A stretch of 44,754 nucleotides of DNA, taken from Alcanivorax sp. GTDB lineage: Bacteria; Pseudomonadota; Gammaproteobacteria; Pseudomonadales; Alcanivoracaceae. Each line of letters opens with the position of its first letter. Positions within the stretch are counted from its first letter, which is position 1. A model generated the notes under the pieces. It worked only from the letters and a program-made list of their open reading frames with translations, searched no databases and was not told the DNA's origin. Positions 36,952-44,754 of the stretch are shown here, piece by piece. A program made the position numbers and the translations under genes. The stretch spans positions 1 through 44,754 of the forward strand of contig JAKUPL010000031.1 in the NCBI GenBank assembly GCA_022449455.1, in the 5' to 3' direction.

Positions 36952-37809
36952 ATGACCGCCGACGCCCTGGACGCCAAGCAACGCACCCGTCTCAACAAGC
37001 TGCAGAAGAAACTGCGGCGCGAAACCGGCCGTGCCATCGCCGATTTCAACATGATCGAGGAAGGCGACCGCATCATGGTGTGCCTGTCCGGTGGCAAGGA
37101 CTCGTACACCATGCTGGAGATTCTGCGCAATCTGCAGCACTCGGCGCCGGTGCACTTCGAGCTGGTGGCGGTGAACCTGGATCAGAAGCAGCCCGGTTTT
37201 CCCGAGCATGTATTGCCGGAGTACCTGGAGCGGGAAGGGGTGGCCTACCACATCCTGGAAAAGGACACCTATTCCATCGTCAAGGAGAAGGTGCCCGAGG
37301 GCAAGACCACTTGCGCGCTCTGTTCGCGTCTGCGCCGGGGCAGCCTGTATGGCTTCGCCGAGGAGATCGGCGCCAACAAGATCGCCCTGGGTCATCACCG
37401 GGACGACATCGTCGAAACCCTGTTTCTGAACATGTTCTTCGGTGGCAAGATGAAAGCCATGCCGCCCAAGCTGCGCAGCGACGACAACAAGCACATCGTG
37501 ATCCGGCCGCTGGCCTACTGCCGCGAAAAGGACATCGTCGAGTTCGCCGCCTTCAAGCAATTTCCGATCATTCCCTGCAACCTGTGCGGCTCCCAGGAAA
37601 ACCTGCAGCGCCAGGCGGTGAAGGAGATGCTCAACCAGTGGGACAAGCGGTTCCCCGGGCGCATCGAGAACATCTTCTCGGCGATCGGCAACGTGGCGCC
37701 GTCGCAGCTTGCCGATACCCGCCTGTTCGACTTCGAACACCTGGAAGACGGCCAGCAGCGCGGTGGCGCCGCCGCCCACCGGCTGGACGTGGTCAACCTG
37801 TTCCAATAA
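36952..37809 (+). CDS. ttcA: tRNA 2-thiocytidine synthase TtcA
   Basis: The 285-residue protein has the PP-loop SGGKDS at residues 46-51 and two CxxC pairs, Cys121/Cys124 in [11 protein letters not shown] and Cys209/Cys212 in PCNLCGSQ, which hold the iron-sulfur cluster in this family. [18 protein letters not shown] and the C-terminal [15 protein letters not shown] are also typical. It thiolates cytidine 32 of certain tRNAs. The SDR upstream is likely only a transcriptional neighbour. Together with trhO, this gives the window two tRNA anticodon-loop modification genes. Confidence 0.95.
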   Translation: MTADALDAKQRTRLNKLQKKLRRETGRAIADFNMIEEGDRIMVCLSGGKDSYTMLEILRNLQHSAPVHFELVAVNLDQKQPGFPEHVLPEYLEREGVAYHILEKDTYSIVKEKVPEGKTTCALCSRLRRGSLYGFAEEIGANKIALGHHRDDIVETLFLNMFFGGKMKAMPPKLRSDDNKHIVIRPLAYCREKDIVEFAAFKQFPIIPCNLCGSQENLQRQAVKEMLNQWDKRFPGRIENIFSAIGNVAPSQLADTRLFDFEHLEDGQQRGGAAAHRLDVVNLFQ

Positions 37810-37827
37810 CGATCGGCGGTGATCGTT
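37808..37827 (+). terminator. Small hairpin at the end of ttcA
   Basis: AACGATC-GGCGGT-GATCGTT starts within the ttcA stop codon and is followed by CATTTT. The stem is only 7 bp and the T tract is short, so it would be a weak terminator. Confidence 0.4.
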
Positions 37828-37969
37828 CATTTTCCGTGACCGATGCGTCACGACGGCGGCGTCCCACCGCATGATTCACGACCGGGTTTCCGGTAAAATG
37901 CCGCCGCTTTCCGGCCAGCACGCGTTGCCCTGGCCTCGTATCGACTCTCGACCTGAAAGGTAGGAGCAC

Positions 37970-40129
37970 ATGACCGATCGCATCCAAAAAGGCGGCCTGG
38001 ACGTCGCCAAAGAACTCCATGATCTGGTGGCCAACGAGATCGCCCCGGGCACCGGCGTGGATCCGGAGCACGTCTGGGCCGAGCTGGAAAAAATCCTCGC
38101 CGACCTGGCGCCGCGCAACAAGGCGCTGCTCGCCAAGCGCGAGGACATCCAGAAAAAGATCGACGCCTGGCACCTGGATCGCAAGGGTCAAACGATCGAT
38201 CCGGCGGAGTACAAAACCTTTCTGCAGGAGCTGGACTACCTGCTCCCCGAAGGCGGTGACTTCAAAGTGGGCACCCGGAACGTGGACGAGGAATTCGCCC
38301 ACATCGCCGGCCCGCAGCTGGTGGTCCCGGTGCGCAACGCCCGCTTCGCCCTGAACGCGGCCAACGCCCGCTGGGGCAGCCTCTACGATGCCCTGTACGG
38401 CACCGACATGATTTCCGACGAAGGCGGTGCCGAGAAAGGCGGCGCCTACAATCCCAAACGCGGCGACAAGGTGATTGCCTACGCCCGGGATTTCCTCGAC
38501 AAATACTTCCCGCTGGCCGGTGGCTCCCACAAGGACAGCACCGGCTATGCGATCCAGGACGGCAAACTGGTGGTGCGCCTCAAGGACGGTGAATCCGGCC
38601 TGAAGGACGAGAGCCAGCTGCAGGGCTACCGGGGCGATGCCGCCAAACCGGACGGCGTGCTGCTCAAGCACAACAACCTGCACGCGGAAATCCAGGTGGA
38701 CGATCAGCACCCGATCGGCGCCGAGGACCCGGCCCACGTCAAGGACGTGCTGATGGAATCCGCCGTCACCACCATCCAGGACTGCGAGGACTCGGTGGCC
38801 GCGGTGGACGCGGAAGAGAAGGTCGAGGTGTACCGCAACTGGCTGGGCCTGATGAAGGGCGACCTGAAGGAATCCTTCGAGAAAGCCGGCCGCACCCTGA
38901 CCCGTGAGCTGAACCCGGACCGGGAATACACCGCCCTGGACGGCGGCACCCTGGTACTGCCGGGCCGCTCCCTGATGCTGGTGCGCAACGTGGGCCACCT
39001 GATGACCAACCCGGCCATTCTCTTCAAGGGCGAAGAGGTACCGGAAGGCATCATGGACGCCATGTTCACCGTGCTGGCCGCCATGCACGACCTGAAGAAA
39101 ACCGACGGCGCGCGCAACAGCCGCACCGGCTCGGTGTACATCGTCAAGCCGAAGATGCACGGCCCCGAGGAAGTGGCCTTCGCCGTGGAGCTGTTCGAAC
39201 GCGTGGAAGATGCCCTGGGTCTGGAGCGCAACACGCTCAAGATCGGCATCATGGACGAAGAGCGCCGTACCACCGTCAACCTGAAGGAGTGCATCCGCGC
39301 CGCCAAGGACCGGGTGATCTTCATCAATACCGGCTTCCTGGACCGCACCGGTGACGAAATCCACACCTCCATGGAAGCCGGCCCGATGGCTCGCAAGGGC
39401 GACATGAAAGGCATGCCGTGGATCAACGCCTACGAGGCCTGGAACGTGGACATCGGCCTGGAATGCGGCCTCAAGGGCGTGGCCCAGATCGGCAAGGGCA
39501 TGTGGGCCAAGCCGGACGAGATGGCGGAAATGATGGCCACCAAGGCCGGTCACCCGAAAGCCGGCGCCAACTGCGCCTGGGTGCCGTCGCCCACCGCCGC
39601 CACCCTGCACGCCATGCACTACCACGAAGTGAACGTGCAGGACGTTCAGGACCAGCTGGCCAGCCGTCAGCGTGCCTCCCTGGACGACATCCTCACCATC
39701 CCGCTGCTCGACCGTGAGCTCAGCGACGAGGAGATCCAGCAGGAACTGGACAACAACGCCCAGGGCATCCTCGGCTACGTGGTGCGCTGGATCGACCAGG
39801 GCGTGGGCTGCTCCAAGGTGCCGGACATCAACAACGTGGGCCTGATGGAAGACCGCGCCACCTGCCGGATCTCCAGCCAGCACATCGCCAACTGGCTGCA
39901 CCACGGCATCGTCACCGAAGAACAGGTGATGGCGTCCATGAAGCGCATGGCCGAGGTGGTGGACCAGCAGAACGCCGGTGACCCGACCTACCGGAACATG
40001 GCGCCGGACTTCAACGGCAAGGCCTTCCAGGCCTCCTGCGACCTGGTGTTCAAAGGCTGCGAGCAACCCAGCGGCTACACCGAACCGGTCCTGCACCGCC
40101 GCCGCCTGGAACTCAAAGGCGAAGCCTGA
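37970..40129 (+). CDS. glcB: Malate synthase G
   Basis: The 719-residue enzyme matches the G isoform (E. coli 723 residues): [37 protein letters not shown] in pieces near residues 100-145, [18 protein letters not shown], the catalytic region with [28 protein letters not shown] and [18 protein letters not shown], and [20 protein letters not shown]. It condenses glyoxylate with acetyl-CoA to malate, needed for growth on acetate, fatty acids or the products of leucine catabolism. The ATG follows GGTAGGAGCAC. A terminator lies seven bases after the stop. No isocitrate lyase gene is in the window. Confidence 0.96.
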   Translation: MTDRIQKGGLDVAKELHDLVANEIAPGTGVDPEHVWAELEKILADLAPRNKALLAKREDIQKKIDAWHLDRKGQTIDPAEYKTFLQELDYLLPEGGDFKVGTRNVDEEFAHIAGPQLVVPVRNARFALNAANARWGSLYDALYGTDMISDEGGAEKGGAYNPKRGDKVIAYARDFLDKYFPLAGGSHKDSTGYAIQDGKLVVRLKDGESGLKDESQLQGYRGDAAKPDGVLLKHNNLHAEIQVDDQHPIGAEDPAHVKDVLMESAVTTIQDCEDSVAAVDAEEKVEVYRNWLGLMKGDLKESFEKAGRTLTRELNPDREYTALDGGTLVLPGRSLMLVRNVGHLMTNPAILFKGEEVPEGIMDAMFTVLAAMHDLKKTDGARNSRTGSVYIVKPKMHGPEEVAFAVELFERVEDALGLERNTLKIGIMDEERRTTVNLKECIRAAKDRVIFINTGFLDRTGDEIHTSMEAGPMARKGDMKGMPWINAYEAWNVDIGLECGLKGVAQIGKGMWAKPDEMAEMMATKAGHPKAGANCAWVPSPTAATLHAMHYHEVNVQDVQDQLASRQRASLDDILTIPLLDRELSDEEIQQELDNNAQGILGYVVRWIDQGVGCSKVPDINNVGLMEDRATCRISSQHIANWLHHGIVTEEQVMASMKRMAEVVDQQNAGDPTYRNMAPDFNGKAFQASCDLVFKGCEQPSGYTEPVLHRRRLELKGEA

Positions 40130-40136
40130 ACCCCCA

Positions 40137-40160
40137 AGCCCGGCTCCGCCGGGCTTTTTT
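40137..40160 (+). terminator. Rho-independent terminator of glcB
   Basis: AGCCCGGC-TCC-GCCGGGCT forms an 8-bp stem with a 3-base loop followed by five T. It ends two bases before the repeat element described next. Confidence 0.93.
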
Positions 40161-40162
40161 CT

Positions 40163-40420
40163 GGGGTCGGACCACCATAACCCCTTGATCCCCATCGTTT
40201 TTGCGTCTTGAGCGGCAAGAAATTGCCGCTTAGTGCCCCCTTTTCGGGCAAGAAAAAGCCGTGTATGGGCCACGGTGTGCCCGCTCTTCCCGCCTCCGCC
40301 AGGAGATACCCACCGTTAAACCGGTAATTTAAGGGGGTAAAGGGCCCGCTAAGGCTCTTTCAGACGCAAAAAAGGGAAACAAAGTGCGCGGAAAACAAGG
40401 GGTTGAGAAGGTCCGACCCC
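40163..40420. repeat. Non-coding element 1 with 11-bp terminal inverted repeats
   Basis: The 258-bp stretch begins GGGGTCGGACC and ends GGTCCGACCCC; with the neighbouring CT and AG the inverted repeat is 13 bp. Between lie an AT-richer, gene-free sequence and short hairpins (for example GCGGCAA-GAAA-TTGCCGC near 40213). Near the left end it reads TTGATCCCCATCGTTTTTG, which is matched in element 2 by TTGATTCTTATTGTCTTTG. This accounts for the whole gap between glcB and the DUF2789 gene. It looks like a non-autonomous transposable or REP-type element. Confidence 0.75.
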
Positions 40421-40462
40421 AGCGGTCTAATAGGTGGGTATTCAATAATTTGGAGTCTGACC

Positions 40463-40714
40463 ATGGACACGGTGCACGCGAGTATGACCAATCTGTTTCT
40501 TCAACTCGGCCTCGATGCCAGCCCGGAGGGTATCAAGCGCTTCATTGCCGAACATTACCTGTCTCCGGAAGTGAATATTATCGATGCTCCGTTCTGGAAC
40601 GATGGGCAGCGGCAGCTGCTTCGAGAGCTGCTGAACAACGATGCGGCATGGGCGCTGGTCGTTGATCAACTGAACGAGTCTTTGCATGAGGGCGATGGTG
40701 GAGGCCAGCCTTGA
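40463..40714 (+). CDS. DUF2789 family protein
   Basis: The 83-residue protein matches the DUF2789 pattern: MTNLFLQLGLDASPEGIKRFI near the start, then APFWNDGQRQLLRELLNNDAAWALVVDQLNE in pieces. The family is short, cytosolic and of unknown function. The ATG at 40463 is preceded by GGAGTCTGACC, which gives GGAG as ribosome-binding sequence and is itself a degenerate copy (9 of 11) of the element's terminal repeat. Base composition is visibly lower in G+C than the genes on either side. It is translationally coupled to the next gene. Confidence 0.85.
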   Translation: MDTVHASMTNLFLQLGLDASPEGIKRFIAEHYLSPEVNIIDAPFWNDGQRQLLRELLNNDAAWALVVDQLNESLHEGDGGGQP

Positions 40715-41124
40715 ACCGCACCGTATTCGTCGACGCATACTTCCAGCCGACCTACAAAGAAGTGACGGTGGGCGTGCCCACCGGTGAAACGAAGCGCGGC
40801 CTGTTCGGTGGCGAGAAGGCGCTGATGCGTCACGAGAAGCAGCTCCAGCAGGTTGGTTGGTCCGACAGTAAGATTGACGGCGCTCGTCTGGCCCGTGATC
40901 TGGACGAAGCAATTCAGACTCTGAATCAGGACGGCTATGAGGTGCTCAGCGTGACCCCGGTGACCTCAGGGGCCTACCGCTATCAATACGACGCCAAGGG
41001 TGTCACCAGCAGCAAACGCCTCCTGAGCGAAACGGAACGTGTTTCTGGCGGCGGAAGCTATGGCTTTGGCTATGGATATAGCTACACCGAAGGCATGTTG
41101 ATCGTGGCGAGGCGCGCCCCCTGA
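40711..41124 (+). CDS. Unknown 137-residue protein, coupled to the DUF2789 gene
   Basis: It starts with TTG in the TTGA overlap with the DUF2789 stop; GGAGG seven bases upstream supports this start. The sequence begins MNRTVFVDAYFQPTYKEVTVG, has a charged helical middle (DGARLARDLDEAIQTLNQDGYEVLSVTPV) and a glycine/tyrosine stretch GGGSYGFGYGYSYTEGMLIVARR. There is no signal peptide or membrane segment. I do not recognise a family. The pair of genes is framed on both sides by the GGGGTCGGACC elements and may have moved as a unit. Confidence 0.72.
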   Translation: MNRTVFVDAYFQPTYKEVTVGVPTGETKRGLFGGEKALMRHEKQLQQVGWSDSKIDGARLARDLDEAIQTLNQDGYEVLSVTPVTSGAYRYQYDAKGVTSSKRLLSETERVSGGGSYGFGYGYSYTEGMLIVARRAP

Positions 41125-41135
41125 AAGAGCTCTAT

Positions 41136-41361
41136 GGGGTCGGACCTCGTCAACTGTTTGATTCTTATTGTCTTTGGATTTTGAAGAGCCGTGTGTGGCT
41201 TGCTTAAAGGCGCTTTTGGACAGAAGAAAAGCGGTGATAACAAAGGACCCGCGCCCTTAAATCGCGATTAAGGGCGCCCAGATTCGTTGTCTAAGGCCTT
41301 GGGATTCCCCCTGAAAAATAAAAAATAAAGCAATATCAATGATTTACTGTGGTCCGACCCC
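41136..41361. repeat. Non-coding element 2 with the same 11-bp terminal inverted repeats
   Basis: The 226-bp stretch begins GGGGTCGGACC and ends GGTCCGACCCC, exactly as element 1, and has the same orientation judging by the related sequence near its left end and the shared GCCGTGTRTGG further in. It contains a hairpin (CGCCCTTAA-ATCGCGA-TTAAGGGCG, near 41250-41274). Its right end lies inside the last codons of the tetR gene. No ORF is seen in it apart from those codons. Confidence 0.75.
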
Positions 41362-42069
41362 GGAGGGGGGGGCTTGCATGCCGGCGGTGACGAAGGCGGT
41401 CATTTGTTGGAGGACTTCTTCGGAGTCTTCCGGGTGGCAGATGCCGGGGGCCAGTTGTTCGAGGCGGTGGGTGTCCGAGAAGGCGTACATGTAGGCGCCG
41501 ATCATCAGGATCACGCGCCAGTGGGCGTCGCGTTCGCTGATGTCCGGCAGGGCCTTGCGGAAGGCGTCCACGAACGCCTTGGTGGATTCGTTGTAGGCCT
41601 CGTCGCGCAGTTCGTAGGAGATCTCCGGCGGTTCCGTGTGCAGGCGCGCCTGCAGGCGGATAAAGGCGCGGCCGGAGACGGTGGCGCGCAGCTCCAGGGT
41701 GGGGATCAGGAAGGCGCGCACGATGTCGACGACCTGGAGCGGGCCCTGGTTTTCCAGGTCGCTCAGGCGTTGCAGACGCTGGTCGGAGATGCGCTTGCCG
41801 CGGCGCAGAAACACTTCCTGGAACAGGCCGTATTTGGAGCCGAAGTAGTAATTGATCAGCGCCTGGGTGACCTCGGCGGCGTCGGCTACTTCACGCAGGG
41901 TGGTGCCGGCGTAGCCGCGTTCCGCGAACAGCAGTTCCGAGGCGTCCAGGATGCGATCGCGGACCTGGCCGTTGGAGCCTTCCGGACGGCCGGGGCGGTT
42001 GCGGGCCGCGGCCTTGGTTTTTTTCTTCGGGGCGACACCGCGTCGGCCCTGGACTTTGGGGCTGGGCAT
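41344..42069 (-). CDS. TetR-family regulator
   Basis: The 241-residue protein has a basic N-terminal tail (KKKTKAAARNRPGRPEG), a TetR helix-turn-helix (RILDASELLFAERGYAGTTLREVADAAEVTQALINYYFGSKYGLF, about residues 38-83) and a ligand-binding C-terminal domain. The final residues PPSGVGPQ and the stop are encoded by the right end of repeat element 2, so the natural C-terminus has probably been replaced, with little effect on the folded core. It lies 98 bases downstream of nicF on the same strand. It may regulate the nic genes, although known nic operons use a MarR-type NicR. Confidence 0.85.
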   Translation of the reverse strand: MPSPKVQGRRGVAPKKKTKAAARNRPGRPEGSNGQVRDRILDASELLFAERGYAGTTLREVADAAEVTQALINYYFGSKYGLFQEVFLRRGKRISDQRLQRLSDLENQGPLQVVDIVRAFLIPTLELRATVSGRAFIRLQARLHTEPPEISYELRDEAYNESTKAFVDAFRKALPDISERDAHWRVILMIGAYMYAFSDTHRLEQLAPGICHPEDSEEVLQQMTAFVTAGMQAPPSGVGPQ

Positions 42070-42167
42070 GGGACTCCGGCAAGAATTAAAGAGGTGAATA
42101 AATACAGCGCCGCCGCGTATTCTAGGGCCTGTTCCGCCCATTTGCATCACGCCGGCGCTGCCGCGAT

Positions 42168-42788
42168 TCAGGCGTCCAGTTGGCGGAACAGCGCGGCCCA
42201 GGGCATCACGTCCGCGTTCTTTTGGGCCATGTCGAACAAATTGGCACGGTGGGGCGCCAGCGCCCGGTCGCCGACGCAGTCCTCCAGCACCAGCGGCCGG
42301 AAGCCGTGGCTCATGGCGTCCACCACGCTGGCGCGCACGCAGCCGCTGGTGGTGCAGCCGGTGACCACCAGGGTGCCGACGCCGCGCTGCGTGAGCCAGG
42401 CCGCCAGGCCGGTGCCGAAAAACGCCGACGGCACGGTCTTGCGCAGCACCCATTCGCCGTCCATCGGCGCCAGCCGCTCGACGATGGCGCTGGCCGGATC
42501 GCCTTCCTTGAGCCCCAGCAGGCCGGGTACCTTGAGCGTGAAGACATTGGCGTCGGCGTCGTCGTCGGCGAACACGATGCGCGTATGCACCACCGGCCAG
42601 CCGCGCCGGCGCGCCTCGGCCAGCACCGGCACGGTGGCTTCGATGGCGTCGGCGATATTGCCGCCGCCGAACCGGTCCGGGTCGGCGAAGCCATTGACGA
42701 AGTCCACCAGCAGCAGCGCGGGCTGACCGTGCAGACCCAGCCGCCCGCCGAAGCCCTGTTGTTGATACACCGCCTGATCGTCGCTCAT
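42168..42788 (-). CDS. nicF: Maleamate amidohydrolase (isochorismatase family)
   Basis: The 206-residue cysteine hydrolase has the catalytic triad Asp29 (LLLVDFVNGFADP), Lys117 (VLRKTVPSAFFGT) and Cys150 (GCTTSGCVRAS). The start YQQQGFGGRLG and the gene context match NicF, which hydrolyses maleamate to maleate and ammonia in nicotinate degradation. Its ATG overlaps the nicX stop by four bases. Confidence 0.9.
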   Translation of the reverse strand: MSDDQAVYQQQGFGGRLGLHGQPALLLVDFVNGFADPDRFGGGNIADAIEATVPVLAEARRRGWPVVHTRIVFADDDADANVFTLKVPGLLGLKEGDPASAIVERLAPMDGEWVLRKTVPSAFFGTGLAAWLTQRGVGTLVVTGCTTSGCVRASVVDAMSHGFRPLVLEDCVGDRALAPHRANLFDMAQKNADVMPWAALFRQLDA

Positions 42789-43831
42789 GCGTCGGCCTCC
42801 TGCTCCAGGACCCGGCCGTCGCGCACCAGGGTCTCACCGTCCAGCCGGACGGTGCAGCCGCGCATCGGGATATCGATGTGGCAGGCGGCGGTGCGGTCGC
42901 CGCCGGCCTCGTTGTTGGGGCCGGTGGACCACAGGAAGTTGCCCTCGAAGGCGCGCGCATCCATGCCAATGGTCGCTTCCCGGTCATACAGTGCCAGGGT
43001 CGACCAGCGTGCCCGCTTCTGCAGGCCCCAGCCCACGTGGGAAAGGGCGTAGGATTCCGGGTCGTCAAAGGCATCCATGTAGTCGCGCAACAGGTCCGCG
43101 TCCAGGCCGCCTTCGATGGCGGTCACATAGCCATCGCGCACGGTCAGGTGCACCGGCGCCTGCACGTAGCATTTCTGCGGCAACAGAATATCGCCCCGGT
43201 CGAGCACCACGGTGCCGTTGGCCTGGCCCTCGTTGGCCCAGGTCACCACGAAGCCGCTGGGCCAGTGGTCCCAGCGACCGGGCTGGTCGACGAAGCCGTA
43301 TTCCTGAATCACCGGGTAATCCCCCAGCGGGCAACGCAGATCGGTGCCCGCGGCGGAGGTCACGTGCATTTCGCGAGCCCGTTCCAGCCGGGCGGCGGCC
43401 CGGTTGACCCGGGACCGGTCCGCTTCCGTGGGCACCAGCCGGGCGAGGATCTCCGGCGGTTCCACCGCCAGCAGAATGCGCGTGCCGGATTTGAGGATGT
43501 CGAGCTGCTCCGGCGAGAACAGCAGGGTCATCAGGTCCAGCACCAGATCGCTTTCCTTGAGCGCGGCGATGGCCGCCCGGTTGCCGCTCAGCGGGGTGGT
43601 GCCCAGATAGGCGAGCGGGTCGCGGCTCAGCGATTTCTCGCCGTTCACCGGTGGCAGTTCCAATCGGTTGGCGCGGGCCCCCAGCTGACCCAGCGCCACC
43701 AGGGCGGTACGCAGGGTCTGCGGGCGGGTGTCGTCGCTGGTCAACAGGGTGACGATGTCACCGGTTTTCAGTTTCGAGAGGGTCAGAACCTGTTTCCAGG
43801 CGTCGATCATTTGTGTGTCGCTGACCGCCAT
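42785..43831 (-). CDS. nicX: 2,5-dihydroxypyridine 5,6-dioxygenase
   Basis: The 348-residue enzyme is an Fe(II) ring-cleaving dioxygenase of the NicX family. The iron ligands I recall for the Pseudomonas putida enzyme fall on the same residue numbers here: His265 (YALSHVGWG), His318 and Asp320 (AACHIDIPMRG). It opens 2,5-dihydroxypyridine to N-formylmaleamate. It is 23 bases from nicD upstream and coupled to nicF downstream. The name leucyl aminopeptidase-like is sometimes applied to this fold but does not fit the operon. Confidence 0.93.
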   Translation of the reverse strand: MAVSDTQMIDAWKQVLTLSKLKTGDIVTLLTSDDTRPQTLRTALVALGQLGARANRLELPPVNGEKSLSRDPLAYLGTTPLSGNRAAIAALKESDLVLDLMTLLFSPEQLDILKSGTRILLAVEPPEILARLVPTEADRSRVNRAAARLERAREMHVTSAAGTDLRCPLGDYPVIQEYGFVDQPGRWDHWPSGFVVTWANEGQANGTVVLDRGDILLPQKCYVQAPVHLTVRDGYVTAIEGGLDADLLRDYMDAFDDPESYALSHVGWGLQKRARWSTLALYDREATIGMDARAFEGNFLWSTGPNNEAGGDRTAACHIDIPMRGCTVRLDGETLVRDGRVLEQEADA

Positions 43832-43854
43832 GGCTGGACTCCTTTACCGAAAAA

Positions 43855-44661
43855 TCAAAGAGGCGTGCCGAGAAAATCGCCGAAGGCGCGGTAAAAGGCG
43901 TCTTCGTCGTCCCAGGGAATCATATGGCCGGCGCTGGTGACGCGGGTGACGCGCAGTTCGGGAATCAGGGTTTCGATTTCCTCCACGTCCGCGTCGCTGA
44001 TCACGTCGCCGCGTCCGGCCGCCATCAACAGCACCGGCACCCGGATGTGCGGCATGTCCTGGTGAATGTCTTCCTGGTGCATATCGTCGTAGCTTTTCAC
44101 CACCGCGCGTTCGTCGCAGGTGTGCAGCCATTCCGCCCGCAGGCGCAGCTGTTCCTCGCTCCAGGTGGGGCAGAACTCGCGCATGGCGTCCGCATCCATG
44201 CCTTCCAAAGCGGCACGGATGGAATCCACGTACCAGGGCAGGGCGGACGGGTAGGGGCGCCGCCCCGGACCCGACACCGGCGGGTCGATCAGCGCCAGCC
44301 GGTCGAAGCCGGCGCCGGGATGGCGGCGGGCCAGGCGCACGGCGATGCGCCCGCCCATGGAGTGCCCCACCACCATGTACTGCCGCAAACCCAGCGCTTT
44401 GGCGAAGGCGGCCACGTCGTCGGCCTGGGCATCCAGGCCATAGTCCAGGGTGTCGGAGGCTTCGCTGAGCCCGCGACCGCGCACGTCCAGCACATAGGTG
44501 TCGAAGTGGCGGCCAAAACGTTCGGCCACGAAACCCCAGGTCACCGCCGGGCTGGTGATGCCCGGCACGATCACCACCGCCGGGCCCTTGCCGCCGTAGC
44601 GCAGGTAGTGCTGGCGGATGCCGTTGGCGTGCACATTGGCACCGTACAGGTATTCGCTCAT
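43855..44661 (-). CDS. nicD: N-formylmaleamate deformylase
   Basis: The 268-residue alpha/beta hydrolase has the nucleophile Ser101 in VVGHSMGGR, acid Asp126 in LALIDPP and His246 in SAGHMIPW. It starts YLYGANVHANGIRQHYLRYGG, typical of NicD. It removes formate from N-formylmaleamate to give maleamate, the substrate of NicF. The ATG has a strong AAGGAGG upstream. It lies nine bases after the stop of the partial gene at the window's end. Confidence 0.92.
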   Translation of the reverse strand: MSEYLYGANVHANGIRQHYLRYGGKGPAVVIVPGITSPAVTWGFVAERFGRHFDTYVLDVRGRGLSEASDTLDYGLDAQADDVAAFAKALGLRQYMVVGHSMGGRIAVRLARRHPGAGFDRLALIDPPVSGPGRRPYPSALPWYVDSIRAALEGMDADAMREFCPTWSEEQLRLRAEWLHTCDERAVVKSYDDMHQEDIHQDMPHIRVPVLLMAAGRGDVISDADVEEIETLIPELRVTRVTSAGHMIPWDDEDAFYRAFGDFLGTPL

Positions 44662-44670
44662 GGGACCTCC

Positions 44671-44754
44671 TTAATAGGCGCCGGACAGCAGGGCGCCGGC
44701 GCCGGGGACGACGGGTTCCAGGTCGAGGGCCTTGAGCATCTGGTAGGTGGTGGC
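44671..44754 (-). CDS. nicE: C-terminus of probable maleate isomerase (Asp/Glu racemase family)
   Basis: Only 27 codons and a TAA stop are in the window; the gene continues beyond the right edge. The residues TTYQMLKALDLEPVVPGAG and the ending GALLSGAY resemble the C-terminus of maleate cis-trans isomerases. With nicD, nicX and nicF adjacent, NicE (maleate to fumarate) is the likely identity. The fragment is too short to be certain. Confidence 0.55.
   Translation of the reverse strand, partial: ATTYQMLKALDLEPVVPGAGALLSGAY

Noticed and set aside
40163-41361. Integron attC sites or a phage attachment pair
   Set aside because: No integrase gene is present, the ends are perfect inverted repeats rather than attC core sites, and each element is non-coding with its own two ends.
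40163-41361. Target-site duplications around the two elements
   Set aside because: I compared the bases next to each end and saw no convincing direct repeats.
41344-43074. A single 576-codon minus-strand protein joining TetR with upstream sequence
   Set aside because: The TetR domain begins at an internal ATG (42069); the part upstream is out of frame with nicF and nicX and has no domain.

Overview
The window is a GC-rich (roughly two-thirds G+C by eye) gammaproteobacterial chromosome segment with ordinary housekeeping and catabolic genes. The combination of opgGH, a LiuR-controlled leucine/isovalerate operon, malate synthase G, a granule-associated phasin, two GMC oxidoreductases and a nicotinate lower pathway points to an aerobic, heterotrophic, probably marine bacterium of the Alcanivorax/Alloalcanivorax type. 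That taxonomic guess is inference from gene content only; no rRNA or tRNA gene is present to test it.

Layout. 1-376 (-) is the start of an SOS mutagenesis gene (imuA) behind a perfect LexA box. 556-2741 (+) is a Tat-signal small subunit plus GMC dehydrogenase. 2768-2910 is a repeat-bounded intergenic element. 2923-4531 (-) holds a lipoprotein and a DUF748 protein, followed by a (+) thioesterase. 5102-6766 is a decayed locus: an AraC regulator and a PQQ/heme alcohol dehydrogenase whose divergent 5' ends have been deleted into each other, with a second deletion inside the dehydrogenase. An unrecognised exported protein (-) and an inverted REP-like pair follow. 8252-16183 (-) is liuR-liuA-liuB-liuC-liuD-aacS, which takes isovaleryl-CoA to HMG-CoA and handles acetoacetate; a 16-bp palindromic LiuR site lies just upstream of liuR. 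16309-19774 (+) carries a hybrid histidine kinase, an NAD(P)-binding protein and rraA. 19956-23865 (+) is opgG, a small unknown gene and opgH, all translationally coupled (periplasmic glucan synthesis). CBS-domain and DUF805 genes follow, then a bidirectional terminator shared with mdh (-).

26153-27644 (-) has an AraC/OruR-type regulator and a phasin. 27770-33138 (+) has a carboxylesterase, bolA-trhO and modABC. 33268-35441 (+) has a second GMC oxidoreductase with a ferredoxin-like cysteine cluster and an unknown repeat-containing protein. 35445-35981 (-) is a UPF0149 protein. 36138-40129 (+) has an SDR, ttcA and glcB.

40163-41361 is the most unusual stretch. Two related non-coding elements, each bounded by exactly the same 11-bp inverted repeat (GGGGTCGGACC / GGTCCGACCCC), flank a two-gene cassette (DUF2789 protein and an unknown protein). 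The right-hand element supplies the last codons of the adjacent tetR gene. 41344-44754 (-) is a nicotinate lower-pathway operon (nicE fragment, nicD, nicX, nicF) followed by a TetR regulator. NicX retains the iron ligands His265, His318 and Asp320 at exactly the positions I recall for the Pseudomonas enzyme.

I found no CRISPR array, prophage, rRNA or tRNA. The best candidates for something undescribed are the repeat-flanked DUF2789 cassette and the small gene inserted between opgG and opgH.
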